Shown here: positions 8,220-16,639 of the stretch, in pieces
How the letters are laid out: every line of letters starts with the position of its first letter
Numbering within the stretch: the first letter of the stretch is position 1
Assembly: GCA_018058135.1 (NCBI GenBank)
Contig: JAGPCK010000004.1
Coordinates: 1 to 64,000 of the forward strand
Reading direction: 5' to 3'
DNA length: 64,000 nt
Source: Bacteroidia bacterium
GTDB lineage: Bacteria; Bacteroidota; Bacteroidia; UKL13-3
The notes under the pieces: model-generated
The model's input: the letters and a program-made list of their open reading frames with translations, nothing else
What the model was told of the DNA's origin: nothing
Database searches by the model: none
Made by a program: the position numbers and the translations under genes

Positions 8220-9218
8220 TTGACCGATACTGACCAAAAGGAATTCAGGCTGCAATCACGCGCATTAAAATGGGTGGTTGCCATAGGTGTGTTGGTGATG
8301 GGCATGAAATTTTTCGCTTATTTCCTCACTAAATCAGACGCTATTTTCAGTGATGCCTTAGAATCCATTATCAATGTGGCAGCCGGGGCATTTGCTATTT
8401 TCAGTTTGTATTATGCAGCACAACCCAAGGATGAAAACCACCCATACGGACATGGTAAAATAGAATTTTTCTCAGCCGGATTTGAAGGGGCTATGATTTT
8501 GGTGGCAGGTATTTCCATTATTGTGAAAGCAACATTCTCTCTAATGGCCCAAAAACAATTGGAGCATTTGGGGCCGGGCTTGTTAATTACAGGCGCTTCA
8601 GGTATTATCAATTTTGTGATGGGTAATGTGCTGGTGAAATATGGAAAAAAATTCCGTAGCCTTACTTTGGTGGCTGACGGCAAACACCTGCTCAGCGATA
8701 CGTATTCCAGCATAGGACTTTTTGCAGGTTTAGTACTCATTTACTTCACCGGAATTAATTGGTTAGATGCGGCTTTGGCTATCATTTTCGGTGTAGTGAT
8801 TATTTTAACCGGTTACAAACTGGTACGTAAAAGTCTGGCCGGATTGATGGATGAAATAGATGAAGAAGTATTGCAGGAAATTGAAACCATCATTAACGAG
8901 TACAGACAAAAGGAATGGATAGACATTCACAATTTCAGGATTTTGAAATACGGTAACTCTTACCACATTGATTGCCACATTACCCTGCCGTGGTATTGGA
9001 ATCTCGATCGCGCACATCAGGGAGTGCAGTCTTTGGAAGATGTTTTCCGAAAACAATTTCCTGATAAAGTAGAACTCTTTATTCATGCCGACCCATGCCT
9101 TCCTGTCTCTTGTCACATATGTCAGTTAGAAGAGTGTAAAGAGCGAAAACATCCCTTCCGCCAAACCGTAGAATGGAAAATAAACCGACTGATTAAAAAC
9201 GAAAAGCACCAACTATAA
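8220..9218 (+). CDS. Cation diffusion facilitator (CDF) transporter
   Basis: A 332-residue inner-membrane antiporter with about six membrane helices up to residue 205 and a cytoplasmic domain after that. Family marks are SDAIFSDALESIIN in helix 2, HPYGHGKIEFFSAG, and HLLSD in helix 5. In helix 2 the usual DxxHSxxxD-type residues read D45, E48 and N52, so metal preference may differ from zinc exporters. Near the C terminus the cysteines are spaced C-x4-C-x2-C-x4-C, an extra metal-binding candidate. No ATG precedes the first helix; the TTG at 8220, 4 bases after phoH, is the only plausible start. Confidence 0.85.
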   Translation: MTDTDQKEFRLQSRALKWVVAIGVLVMGMKFFAYFLTKSDAIFSDALESIINVAAGAFAIFSLYYAAQPKDENHPYGHGKIEFFSAGFEGAMILVAGISIIVKATFSLMAQKQLEHLGPGLLITGASGIINFVMGNVLVKYGKKFRSLTLVADGKHLLSDTYSSIGLFAGLVLIYFTGINWLDAALAIIFGVVIILTGYKLVRKSLAGLMDEIDEEVLQEIETIINEYRQKEWIDIHNFRILKYGNSYHIDCHITLPWYWNLDRAHQGVQSLEDVFRKQFPDKVELFIHADPCLPVSCHICQLEECKERKHPFRQTVEWKINRLIKNEKHQL

Positions 9219-9246
9219 CCCGTAGTAGAGTTTTCATTTATTCCTA

Positions 9247-9254
9247 TAACTTTG
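9247..9254 (+). promoter_or_regulatory. Promoter -7 element, PKD protein gene
   Basis: TAACTTTG matches TAnnTTTG exactly, 26 bases before the ATG at 9281. No good -33 TTG is seen at the expected distance. Confidence 0.45.
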
Positions 9255-9280
9255 TTTTACTATATACTTTTACCTTACGT

Positions 9281-11158
9281 ATGAAAAAAACATGCTTCTT
9301 ATTGCTCGCTATTTTAGCCTGCAGCATATCAAACGCACAAATAACCATCAGTTCATCAGACATGCCGGTGGCAAGTGACACAGTGCGTTACAGCATTTCC
9401 TCGTCTGTGGTTTCATCAACATTGCTTAACCAAACCGGCACCAATCAAACTTGGGATTTCAGTTTTCTTACCCCAACCAATCAGGATATTGCAGCTTTCA
9501 AAACTGCTTCCTCTATAAACATTGCTTACCTGCTTACATTTGGTTCATCCAGTTATGGAAAATATGATGGTGACATGACTGTTGGTATTGTACAAGCTAA
9601 CGATGTTTACACCTTTTACAAAAACAGTTCGGGTTCTTTTGCAGCAGATGGCAGAGGTTTTTCAGTAAGTGCTTCTCCTCTTCCGCTAACACAAACCTAC
9701 ACCTACAAAGACGTTATATACAAGTTTCCACTTAATTTCGGCAACACAGATACCAGCACTTATTACTCAACAGAAGCCAATGCCATAGTTGCTCAGGTAG
9801 CCTCTTCAGGAAGAAGAATCAATACCGTTGATGGTTGGGGCAGCATCACCACACCTTACGGAACATTCAATTGTATTCGCATAAAAAGTGTTGTACGGCA
9901 CACAGACACGCTCAAAACTCAATTTGTTAACCTGCCTGTAACCAAAAATTTCACCGAGTACAAATGGCTAGCAGCCGGACAAAAAATACCGGTTCTGGAA
10001 ATTGTGGTGACTAGCGGTATTGGCGGTTCTACAGTTGTTCGTTACCGTGATGTTTACCGTAATTCGGTATTTGTAAACAAAGCTCGCTTTACAGCTTCAA
10101 GAACAAAAGCCACCGTTACAGATACAGTAACCTTTACTGATCAAAGCCCGGTTACCCCGGCCGCTCCTACCGCATGGCAATGGACCATCACACCCAACAC
10201 ATTCCAATACGTTGGAGGCACAAATGCATCTTCACAAAACCCCAGAATACTCTTTAGCGATACCGGATTTTACTCTGTGAAACTGAAAGCAACTTATGCA
10301 GCAGGCAGTGACGACACCTTACGCAGTAATTATATCCAAATCGGCTCAACACCTGCAGTTGCTTTCGGAGTTGATAAACAAGTTACCACGCCTTCCATAT
10401 CTGTTAACTTCACTGATAGCTCAACCAATACACCTACTGCCTGGCTGTGGAGCTTCTCTCCCAATACCATCAGTTACATTGGTGGAACAAGTCAGACTTC
10501 ACAAAACCCAAAAGTAATTTTTAACGATACCGGTTATTACCATGTAACCCTGCGAGCAACAAACGCTTTTGGAAATAAAACGTTGCAAAAAACCTCCTAC
10601 ATTCATGTAGTGAGTCAACTTTCTCCACCACCTGTTGCGGGCTTTAATGCTGATAACCTGTACCCGACACTTAGCAGCGTGGTAAGCTTTGCTGACTCCT
10701 CTTCGAACAACCCCACATCATGGTTATGGACCTTTGCTCCTAACACAGTAACTTATGTTGGAAGTTCATCTGCTTCACAAAATCCTAAGGTTGTATTTGC
10801 TGCTACAGGTTTCTATTCTGTTACCCTTAAAGCAAGTAATGCTTTCGGATTTGATGAAAAAATTCAAACCAACTACATACGTGTAATAGGTACCGGAATA
10901 AATACGATAGAGGAAGGATTCCATTTCACTGTATTCCCTAATCCCGCTAAATCACAAGTCATTATTAGTTGGGGTGGAAATGGAGAAATTGCAACAGGAC
11001 ACTTAACTGACTTAACAGGCAAAAGCATACAAACCTTTACCATACCCAAACAAAACAACACCTACATTTTGCCTTTATCATCGTTGGCTTCGGGCATTTA
11101 TTTTATTCAATTACAAACAGCAGAGGGAACATTCACTCAAAAATTAATCATTGAATAA
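9281..11158 (+). CDS. T9SS-exported protein with three PKD domains
   Basis: 625 residues. A signal peptide (1-20, ending SNAQ) is followed by an N-terminal strand region that shares an NQTWDFSF motif with the 5634 protein. Three PKD-type Ig repeats cover about 264-352, 357-442 and 450-535; each has the pattern PTAWxWxxxPNTxxYxGG, SQNPxxxFxDTGxYxVxLxA. A type A sorting domain follows (FTVFPNPAKSQVIIS ... LASGIYFIQL ... KLIIE). It is probably a surface adhesin or scaffold, inferred from the repeats. The Hpt gene starts 2 bases after its stop. Confidence 0.85.
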   Translation: MKKTCFLLLAILACSISNAQITISSSDMPVASDTVRYSISSSVVSSTLLNQTGTNQTWDFSFLTPTNQDIAAFKTASSINIAYLLTFGSSSYGKYDGDMTVGIVQANDVYTFYKNSSGSFAADGRGFSVSASPLPLTQTYTYKDVIYKFPLNFGNTDTSTYYSTEANAIVAQVASSGRRINTVDGWGSITTPYGTFNCIRIKSVVRHTDTLKTQFVNLPVTKNFTEYKWLAAGQKIPVLEIVVTSGIGGSTVVRYRDVYRNSVFVNKARFTASRTKATVTDTVTFTDQSPVTPAAPTAWQWTITPNTFQYVGGTNASSQNPRILFSDTGFYSVKLKATYAAGSDDTLRSNYIQIGSTPAVAFGVDKQVTTPSISVNFTDSSTNTPTAWLWSFSPNTISYIGGTSQTSQNPKVIFNDTGYYHVTLRATNAFGNKTLQKTSYIHVVSQLSPPPVAGFNADNLYPTLSSVVSFADSSSNNPTSWLWTFAPNTVTYVGSSSASQNPKVVFAATGFYSVTLKASNAFGFDEKIQTNYIRVIGTGINTIEEGFHFTVFPNPAKSQVIISWGGNGEIATGHLTDLTGKSIQTFTIPKQNNTYILPLSSLASGIYFIQLQTAEGTFTQKLIIE

Positions 11159-11160
11159 CT

Positions 11161-11511
11161 ATGTCAGAACGTTTATATGACCTTGCTACAATAAAAGACA
11201 TTGGCGGAAATGACCCCGCTTTTATGAAAGAGATGGTAGAAATGTTTGCTACTATTACTCCCGATACTCTAATTGATATTAAACAAGCTATTCAATCGGA
11301 GAACTGGCAACGAGTTGGGAGCATTTCACATTCATTAAAAGCCAACATTATAAGTTATGGAATTTCAGGAATGAAAGAGATTATTCTTCAACTGGAAAGT
11401 TGCGGTTCCAATGAACATCCCCGTGCATTTGCTTTAGATAACTTAACCCTACTTGAAGATGTATGTTCCCGTGCCATAGAACAGATGCTGGAAGATTATA
11501 TGTTGAAATAA
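11161..11511 (+). CDS. Histidine phosphotransfer (Hpt) domain protein
   Basis: 116 residues forming a stand-alone four-helix Hpt module. The phosphoacceptor is H57 in SHSLKANIISYG, matching the HSLKgn..slG signature. Such proteins pass phosphate between a hybrid histidine kinase and a response regulator. No kinase is encoded in the window; the nearest receiver is the sigma-54 regulator two genes on. It follows the PKD protein by 2 bases, so it may share that transcript although the functions look unrelated. Confidence 0.85.
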   Translation: MSERLYDLATIKDIGGNDPAFMKEMVEMFATITPDTLIDIKQAIQSENWQRVGSISHSLKANIISYGISGMKEIILQLESCGSNEHPRAFALDNLTLLEDVCSRAIEQMLEDYMLK

Positions 11512-11519
11512 TTAGCCCA

Positions 11520-11559
11520 TTTCGGGACAAAGTGCTATTATTGTAATCATGTCCCGAAA
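11520..11559. promoter_or_regulatory. Inverted repeat across a lipoprotein start
   Basis: Perfect 10-bp arms TTTCGGGACA (11520-11529) and TGTCCCGAAA (11550-11559), 30 bp centre to centre. A promoter-like TATTATTG (11536-11543, one mismatch to TAnnTTTG) lies between them, and the ATG at 11549 abuts the right arm. It could be an operator, or an RNA hairpin masking the start. No T-run follows, so it is not a terminator. Confidence 0.45.
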
Positions 11560-12178
11560 ACATTTACTCTTCTGCTTTAGTGCCATCGGTTTGCTGAGCG
11601 CGTTCGCTTCCTGCAAAAAATACCCGGTTGACGAAGAACCTCCGGTAGTTATTGTCACACCTGTTGATTCTACAACTTTGGTTCAGTTTACCGGTTTGAT
11701 AGGTGTGGATTCCATTAAATTATATGAGAATGTAAATAACTATTTCAACACACAAATCAACCAGCGCTTTACTGCCACCCCACCCGATTCTTCGAGCATT
11801 ACTTTTAACTCCACGCTTAAACAAACCAACTCCAATACCGGCATATTTTCAGTTAATAAATCTACGCTCCTCTTTACAGGATCCAACCCGAGTGAAAGTG
11901 ATTTTGAAAACTTTTTTCAACCGAGTAGTTTGCCTCTTGCCACATTACTCTCACCCAACGGCATTACTATAGAATGGGTTGATAAAACCGGAACAGTGTG
12001 GACCAGCAACGGAGATCAAACAGGTAGCAATTTCAATATTATTACTTCCGAAAAAAGATTAGTATCAGGTACTGCCTTAATGGATGTAAAGTGTTTGTTC
12101 AACTGCAAACTTTACCATACCTCAGGCCCAATGCTCAATATTTCCGGACGTTTCAACGGCTCATTTAAAAACAATTAA
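11549..12178 (+). CDS. Lipoprotein of unknown function
   Basis: 209 residues. A lipoprotein signal with lipobox FASC places the lipidated cysteine at residue 22. A proline-rich linker (DEEPPVVIVTPVD) is followed by a strand-rich domain, with TLVQFTGLIGVDSIKLYENVN at its start and LNISGRFNGSF at the end. A paired cysteine (KCLFNCKLYH) may form a disulfide. The family is not recognised; the overall look is of a small beta-sandwich envelope lipoprotein. A 10-bp inverted repeat spans its start. Confidence 0.6.
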   Translation: MSRKHLLFCFSAIGLLSAFASCKKYPVDEEPPVVIVTPVDSTTLVQFTGLIGVDSIKLYENVNNYFNTQINQRFTATPPDSSSITFNSTLKQTNSNTGIFSVNKSTLLFTGSNPSESDFENFFQPSSLPLATLLSPNGITIEWVDKTGTVWTSNGDQTGSNFNIITSEKRLVSGTALMDVKCLFNCKLYHTSGPMLNISGRFNGSFKNN

Positions 12179-12192
12179 CCACCACCTAACCA

Positions 12193-13551
12193 ATGGATAA
12201 AGACAACCAACTGTTACGCATTTTTATGGTAGAAGACGATCCGGTGTATAGCCGAATGCTTCGATATATTTTAGAACTGAACCCAGAACATGAAGTGCAT
12301 GCTTTCAGCAGCGGAAAAGAATGTTTAGATAACCTGTACAAGAAACCTGACGTGATTACACTTGACTACTCCCTTTCGGATATGACCGGTGCTGATGTAC
12401 TAAAGAAAATCAAAAATTTTGATCAGGATATAAACGTAATTATTCTTTCAGGACAAACAGACATTTCTACAGCAATTAATCTGCTGAAAGAAGGCGCTTA
12501 CGATTACATTACCAAAGACAACGATACCAAAACCAGACTACTCAACACACTCAACAACATCAGAACAAAGAGTGAGTTGAAAATGGAGTTGGACACCCTT
12601 AAAGAAGAACTCGAAAAAACCTATGATTTTCATAAGAGCATTGTAGGAAACAGTGACGTAATGAAAGGCATTTTCCGCCTATTGGAAAAAGCACTTAAAA
12701 CAGACATTACTGTTTCTATTTATGGAGAAACAGGAACAGGTAAAGAAGTGGTGGCCAAGGCCATCCACTACAACTCCATCAGAAAAAAAGAACCCTTTGT
12801 AGCGATTAACGTAACCGCTATCCCCAGAGAATTAATAGAAAGTGAATTATTCGGACATGAGAAAGGTGCTTTTACCGGAGCTGCGGGCCGCAAAATAGGT
12901 CGTTTTGAAGCTGCCGGAAAAGGAACTATTTTTCTGGATGAAATAGGTGAAATGTCGCTTGACATGCAAGCTAAATTATTGCGCGTATTGCAGGAAAAAG
13001 AAATGATTCGTGTAGGAGGAAATGAAAATGTTCCGCTCAAAGCACGCATTGTAGTGGCTACTCACCGTAACCTGCTGGAAGAAGTAGAAAAGGGTAATTT
13101 CCGTCAGGATTTGTATTACCGTTTATTGGGTTTGCCCATTCACTTACCACCTTTACGTGAGCGGGGCAATGACATTATTTTGCTTGCTAAACATTTCTTA
13201 GATGATTTTTCACGTCAGAATAAATTAGCCAAATACTCTTTTTCTAAGGAAGCAGTAGAAGTATTGCAACGTTACCACTATCCCGGTAATGTGCGTGAGT
13301 TAAAAGCTGTGGTAGAGTTGTCTGCTGTTATGGCTGCCGGCCAATCCATCAAAGCGGAAGATATTCAGTTTACACGTGGCACCAAAGTAAATGAGTTGAT
13401 GAATGAAGAACTTTCGCTTCGCGAATACGAAATCAGAATTCTGAAACATTTTCTGGACAAGTACAACCACAACGTTTTACTGGTGGCCCGCAAGCTGGAT
13501 ATCGGCAAGTCTACCATTTACCGCCTTATGAAGGAATACAACATAGAGTAG
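12193..13551 (+). CDS. Sigma-54-dependent response regulator (NtrC family)
   Basis: 452 residues with three domains. The receiver (8-125) has phosphoacceptor D58 in ITLDYSLSD. The AAA+ sigma-54 activator domain (about 152-390) has Walker A GETGTGKE at 178-185 and the sigma-54-contacting loop GAFTGA at 225-230. A Fis-type HTH ends the chain (LLVARKLDIGKSTIYRLMKEY). Phosphorylation should allow oligomerisation and ATP-driven opening of sigma-54 promoters. It starts 15 bases after the lipoprotein gene. The Hpt protein at 11161 is a plausible phosphodonor, by proximity only. Confidence 0.92.
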   Translation: MDKDNQLLRIFMVEDDPVYSRMLRYILELNPEHEVHAFSSGKECLDNLYKKPDVITLDYSLSDMTGADVLKKIKNFDQDINVIILSGQTDISTAINLLKEGAYDYITKDNDTKTRLLNTLNNIRTKSELKMELDTLKEELEKTYDFHKSIVGNSDVMKGIFRLLEKALKTDITVSIYGETGTGKEVVAKAIHYNSIRKKEPFVAINVTAIPRELIESELFGHEKGAFTGAAGRKIGRFEAAGKGTIFLDEIGEMSLDMQAKLLRVLQEKEMIRVGGNENVPLKARIVVATHRNLLEEVEKGNFRQDLYYRLLGLPIHLPPLRERGNDIILLAKHFLDDFSRQNKLAKYSFSKEAVEVLQRYHYPGNVRELKAVVELSAVMAAGQSIKAEDIQFTRGTKVNELMNEELSLREYEIRILKHFLDKYNHNVLLVARKLDIGKSTIYRLMKEYNIE

Positions 13552-13578
13552 GAAAATTATTTCCATCATCCGACAAGT

Positions 13579-14151
13579 TTACTCCAACAACACCCTGCGG
13601 GTTCTTACATAACGTAGTCGGTAATAATGCGCTTCTAAATAATCTATACGAATACCTCCCGAGGTAGAGGAGTGTATGAACCTAACGGGCTCTCCTCGCT
13701 CAGAAATCACAATACCTACATGACCTATACTTCTTTTACGTGTGTTGGCACCTTTAAAAAAAATGAGGTCCCCTTTGGTAATTTTATCTTTAGACACCTC
13801 AATACCGTAAAAGGATTGTCCGGCTGAGGTATGGGGTAACTTCACTCCGAAATTGCGAAAAACATAGGAAGTAAAGCCCGAACAGTCGAATCCTTTAGCT
13901 GTGCTTCCTCCCCTGCGGTAACGTAAACCCATGTAATTGGTAGCAAATTTTACCACCTCTTCGCGCTTGGGTTTTGGTCGGTTACCCGGGAAATAATAGG
14001 GTTCATCTTCGTCATAAGCCGCTGAAAGAGAATCAGCAATAATCATTGAATCAATTACGTGCCTGTACCTCTCCTCGCTCATTTTCTGAGCTTTAGCGCC
14101 CAAAGAGGCACTTAGTGCAAGTAGCAGTAAAACACGTAATCGAATTAACAT
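13579..14151 (-). CDS. Secreted NlpC/P60 (C40) peptidoglycan hydrolase
   Basis: 190 residues. A signal peptide (1-22, ending AKAQ) precedes an NlpC/P60 papain-like domain (63-190), which cleaves D-Glu-diaminopimelate bonds in stem peptides. Catalytic residues are C90 (GFDCSGF), H144 (GHVGIV) and H160 (FIHSS). No SH3 or LysM targeting domain is present, so it is a minimal enzyme. It is convergent with the sigma-54 regulator and divergent from bamD. Confidence 0.9.
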   Translation of the reverse strand: MLIRLRVLLLLALSASLGAKAQKMSEERYRHVIDSMIIADSLSAAYDEDEPYYFPGNRPKPKREEVVKFATNYMGLRYRRGGSTAKGFDCSGFTSYVFRNFGVKLPHTSAGQSFYGIEVSKDKITKGDLIFFKGANTRKRSIGHVGIVISERGEPVRFIHSSTSGGIRIDYLEAHYYRLRYVRTRRVLLE

Positions 14152-14202
14152 AGGCCCGTCAATTTACAAAAATTGTACCTTAAGCCAAGGGCAAAGCTGA
14201 CG

Positions 14203-15090
14203 ATGATTGTGTCTCAGCGTATTAAAAAACTCTTTCCATTGGGCAATAAATCCCTTATTTTTGCGGTTTATTGCATCGTGCGCCTCTACGTAATTTACAT
14301 ATTTTCAGTCCTCATGCTGTTGTTCAGTTCCTGCAGCAAGTACAACCGTGTGCTTAAAAACCCCGACTATGCGGAGAAACTGAAAGCAGCTGAAAAGTAT
14401 TATGCCAAGAAAGACTATTTCAGGGCTTTAACACTTTATGAGCAACTGCAGGATTACTACAGCGGTACAGCCAAAGCTGAGGAGATGATGTATTACAACG
14501 CCTACTGTAATTACAACCTTCGCCAATACACCATAGCCGGTTACCTCTTTAAAACTTACGTAGAAAGTTACCCCGCAGCCAAACATACTGAAGAGTGCTA
14601 TTACATGTATGCCAACTGCATTATGGAAGAAACCTACTCATCAGAACTGGACCAGAGCAACACACTCAAAGCCATTGAAGAGTATAAAATATTTGCCACA
14701 CTTTTCCCTGAGAGCAAACATATTGAACAGTGCAACGCCAATATTGACAAAATGCGGGCAAAGCTGGCTGAAAAAACCTACCGGGGTGCAAAGCTCTACT
14801 ACCGTGTAGAAGATTATAAAGCTGCTATTGTAGCACTCAAGAATGCCATCAAAGACTTCCCCGATTTACCTCAACGCGAAGAAGTGGAATTTCTGATTGT
14901 AAAATCACATTTCCTCCTAGCCAAAAACAGCGTAGAAGAAAAAAAGCAGGAACGTCTGGAGGCCACCGTAAAAGCCTACAACAGTTTTATTGAAAGTTAC
15001 CCAACGGGCAAGTACCGTAAAGAAGCAGATTACCTTATCTTGCAAACCAACAGTCTCCTTAAAAAATATTCATCCGAAAATAAATCTTAA
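14203..15090 (+). CDS. bamD: Outer-membrane assembly lipoprotein BamD
   Basis: A TPR lipoprotein of the BAM complex, which inserts beta-barrels into the outer membrane. The lipobox LFSSC precedes SKYNRVLKNPDYAEKLKAAEKYYAKKDYFRALTLYE, the start of the family's TPR repeats (about five repeats in all). From the ATG at 14203 the product is 295 residues with a long basic n-region. A GTG at 14278 would give a more compact lipoprotein signal, and a TAnnTTTG-like element (14256-14263) lies just before it, so that start is a real alternative. First gene of the bamD-rpoZ-coaBC-porD-recN run. Confidence 0.88.
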   Translation: MIVSQRIKKLFPLGNKSLIFAVYCIVRLYVIYIFSVLMLLFSSCSKYNRVLKNPDYAEKLKAAEKYYAKKDYFRALTLYEQLQDYYSGTAKAEEMMYYNAYCNYNLRQYTIAGYLFKTYVESYPAAKHTEECYYMYANCIMEETYSSELDQSNTLKAIEEYKIFATLFPESKHIEQCNANIDKMRAKLAEKTYRGAKLYYRVEDYKAAIVALKNAIKDFPDLPQREEVEFLIVKSHFLLAKNSVEEKKQERLEATVKAYNSFIESYPTGKYRKEADYLILQTNSLLKKYSSENKS

Positions 15091-15094
15091 GATT

Positions 15095-15430
15095 ATGGCT
15101 AATATTACACAGTACCAAAATGTTCCTACATCAACTATTCCACGCGACTTAACCAAGCTGGAAGACAAAACAGGTAACATTTATGAATCTATCTCTATCA
15201 TCTCCAAACGCGCTAACCAAATCTCAGCCCAGTTGAAAGAAGAGTTAACTTCTAAACTGAATGAGTTTGCTTCAGACAGTGATACGTTGGAAGAAGTATT
15301 TGAAAACCGTGAACAGATTGAAATCTCTGCATTCTACGAGCGTTTACCAAAACCCGTTATGATTGCTACCGAAGAGTTCATGGCCGATAAGGTTTACTTC
15401 CGCAATCCTGCCAGAGAGAACCAGAAATAA
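15095..15430 (+). CDS. rpoZ: RNA polymerase omega subunit (Rpb6-like)
   Basis: 111 residues in the Bacteroidota form of omega, which stabilises the beta-prime subunit. The conserved core is NIYESISIISKRANQISAQLKEEL, followed by an acidic linker and EEFMADKVYFRNP. The ATG at 15095 lies 4 bases after the bamD stop. An upstream in-frame ATG inside bamD would add unrelated residues and was not used. Its place between bamD and coaBC is characteristic for the phylum. Confidence 0.9.
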   Translation: MANITQYQNVPTSTIPRDLTKLEDKTGNIYESISIISKRANQISAQLKEELTSKLNEFASDSDTLEEVFENREQIEISAFYERLPKPVMIATEEFMADKVYFRNPARENQK

Positions 15431-15433
15431 TTC

Positions 15434-16639
15434 ATGCTGGCCGGCAAAAAAGTTCTGCTGGGTGTAACCGGTAGTATTGCTGCGTACAAAGCAGCTTTCC
15501 TTGTGCGACTGTTGGTTAAAAACGGTGCCGAGGTAAAGGTAATAATGACGCCTGATGCTATGGAGTTCATTACCCCGCTTACGCTGGCCACGCTGTCTAA
15601 AAACGCAGTACACACTAAATTTGCCAACAGCGAAAGCGGTGAGTGGACCAACCATGTGGAACTAGGCCTGTGGGCCGACATTATGGTAATTGCTCCGGCA
15701 ACAGCCAACACACTGGCTAAAATGGCCACGGGCATTTGCGATAATCTTTTATTGGCTACTTACCTCTCGGCCCGATGCAAGGTAATGTTTGCCCCCGCTA
15801 TGGATTTAGACATGTACAGCCACCCTGCTACCCGCGGTAACGTGGAGATGTTGCAGGCATATGGCAACATCCTTATTCCCGCAGCAAAAGGCGAACTGGC
15901 CAGCGGTTTAAACGGTGAGGGTCGCATGGCTGAACCGGAAGAAATTCTTTACTCCATCCACGCCCAGCTAGCCGATGATACCCGTTTTAAAGGCGAAAAA
16001 ATTCTTATCACTGCCGGACCTACTTACGAAAATATTGACCCGGTGCGCTTTATAGGCAACCACTCCAGCGGTAAAATGGGTTTTGCTTTAGCCGAAGACT
16101 TTGCCGCTCACGGTGCAGAAGTTATTCTGGTTACGGGGCCTACGGATGAGAAGCATCATCACCCCAATATTCAACGAATGGATGTGGTTTCGGCTGAAGA
16201 GATGTACAACACCGTAACCAAGGAATTTAAAAAATGTTCCATCGCAGTAATGTCAGCAGCAGTGGCTGATTTTACCCCGCAAAAAGTGGAGATTCAAAAA
16301 ATCAAAAAGAACGGTGACGGGCTTACCCTCAAGCTCAAAAAAACAAAAGATATATTGGCTGAGCTGGGCAAAACCAAAACCCGCAAACAGTTGTTGGTAG
16401 GCTTTGCGCTCGAAACCAACAACGAAGTAGAAAACGCCAAAAAGAAACTCAATACCAAAAACCTCGACTTTATCGTTTTGAACTCACTTCGCACCAAAGG
16501 TGCCGGATTTGGTGGCCATACCAATCAGGTGGTTTTTATTGACCGCAACATGGATGTCACCAGATTTCCGTTAAAATCAAAACAGGAAGTTGCCCGTGAT
16601 ATTGTTAACAAAATACTTTCCCTACGTAATGAAGCGTAA
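15434..16639 (+). CDS. coaBC: CoaBC, phosphopantothenoylcysteine synthetase/decarboxylase
   Basis: A 401-residue bifunctional enzyme of coenzyme A synthesis. The N-terminal flavoprotein CoaC half (1-180) decarboxylates phosphopantothenoylcysteine; motifs are GVTGSIAAYKA, APATANTLAKMATGICDNL and PAMDLDMY. The C-terminal CoaB half (about 190-401) ligates cysteine to phosphopantothenate; motifs are ITAGPTYENIDPVRFIGN, SSGKMG and KKTKDIL. Its start is 3 bases after rpoZ and its end overlaps porD by 11 bases, so translation is probably coupled. Confidence 0.95.
   Translation: MLAGKKVLLGVTGSIAAYKAAFLVRLLVKNGAEVKVIMTPDAMEFITPLTLATLSKNAVHTKFANSESGEWTNHVELGLWADIMVIAPATANTLAKMATGICDNLLLATYLSARCKVMFAPAMDLDMYSHPATRGNVEMLQAYGNILIPAAKGELASGLNGEGRMAEPEEILYSIHAQLADDTRFKGEKILITAGPTYENIDPVRFIGNHSSGKMGFALAEDFAAHGAEVILVTGPTDEKHHHPNIQRMDVVSAEEMYNTVTKEFKKCSIAVMSAAVADFTPQKVEIQKIKKNGDGLTLKLKKTKDILAELGKTKTRKQLLVGFALETNNEVENAKKKLNTKNLDFIVLNSLRTKGAGFGGHTNQVVFIDRNMDVTRFPLKSKQEVARDIVNKILSLRNEA

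Noticed and set aside
14256-14263. TATTTTTG as the bamD promoter
   Set aside because: It matches the -7 consensus but lies inside the coding region if ATG 14203 is used and the TTG spacing is short; noted only as support for the alternative GTG start.
15344-15735. Two minus-strand open frames across rpoZ and coaBC
   Set aside because: Both are shadows of strongly supported genes on the other strand.
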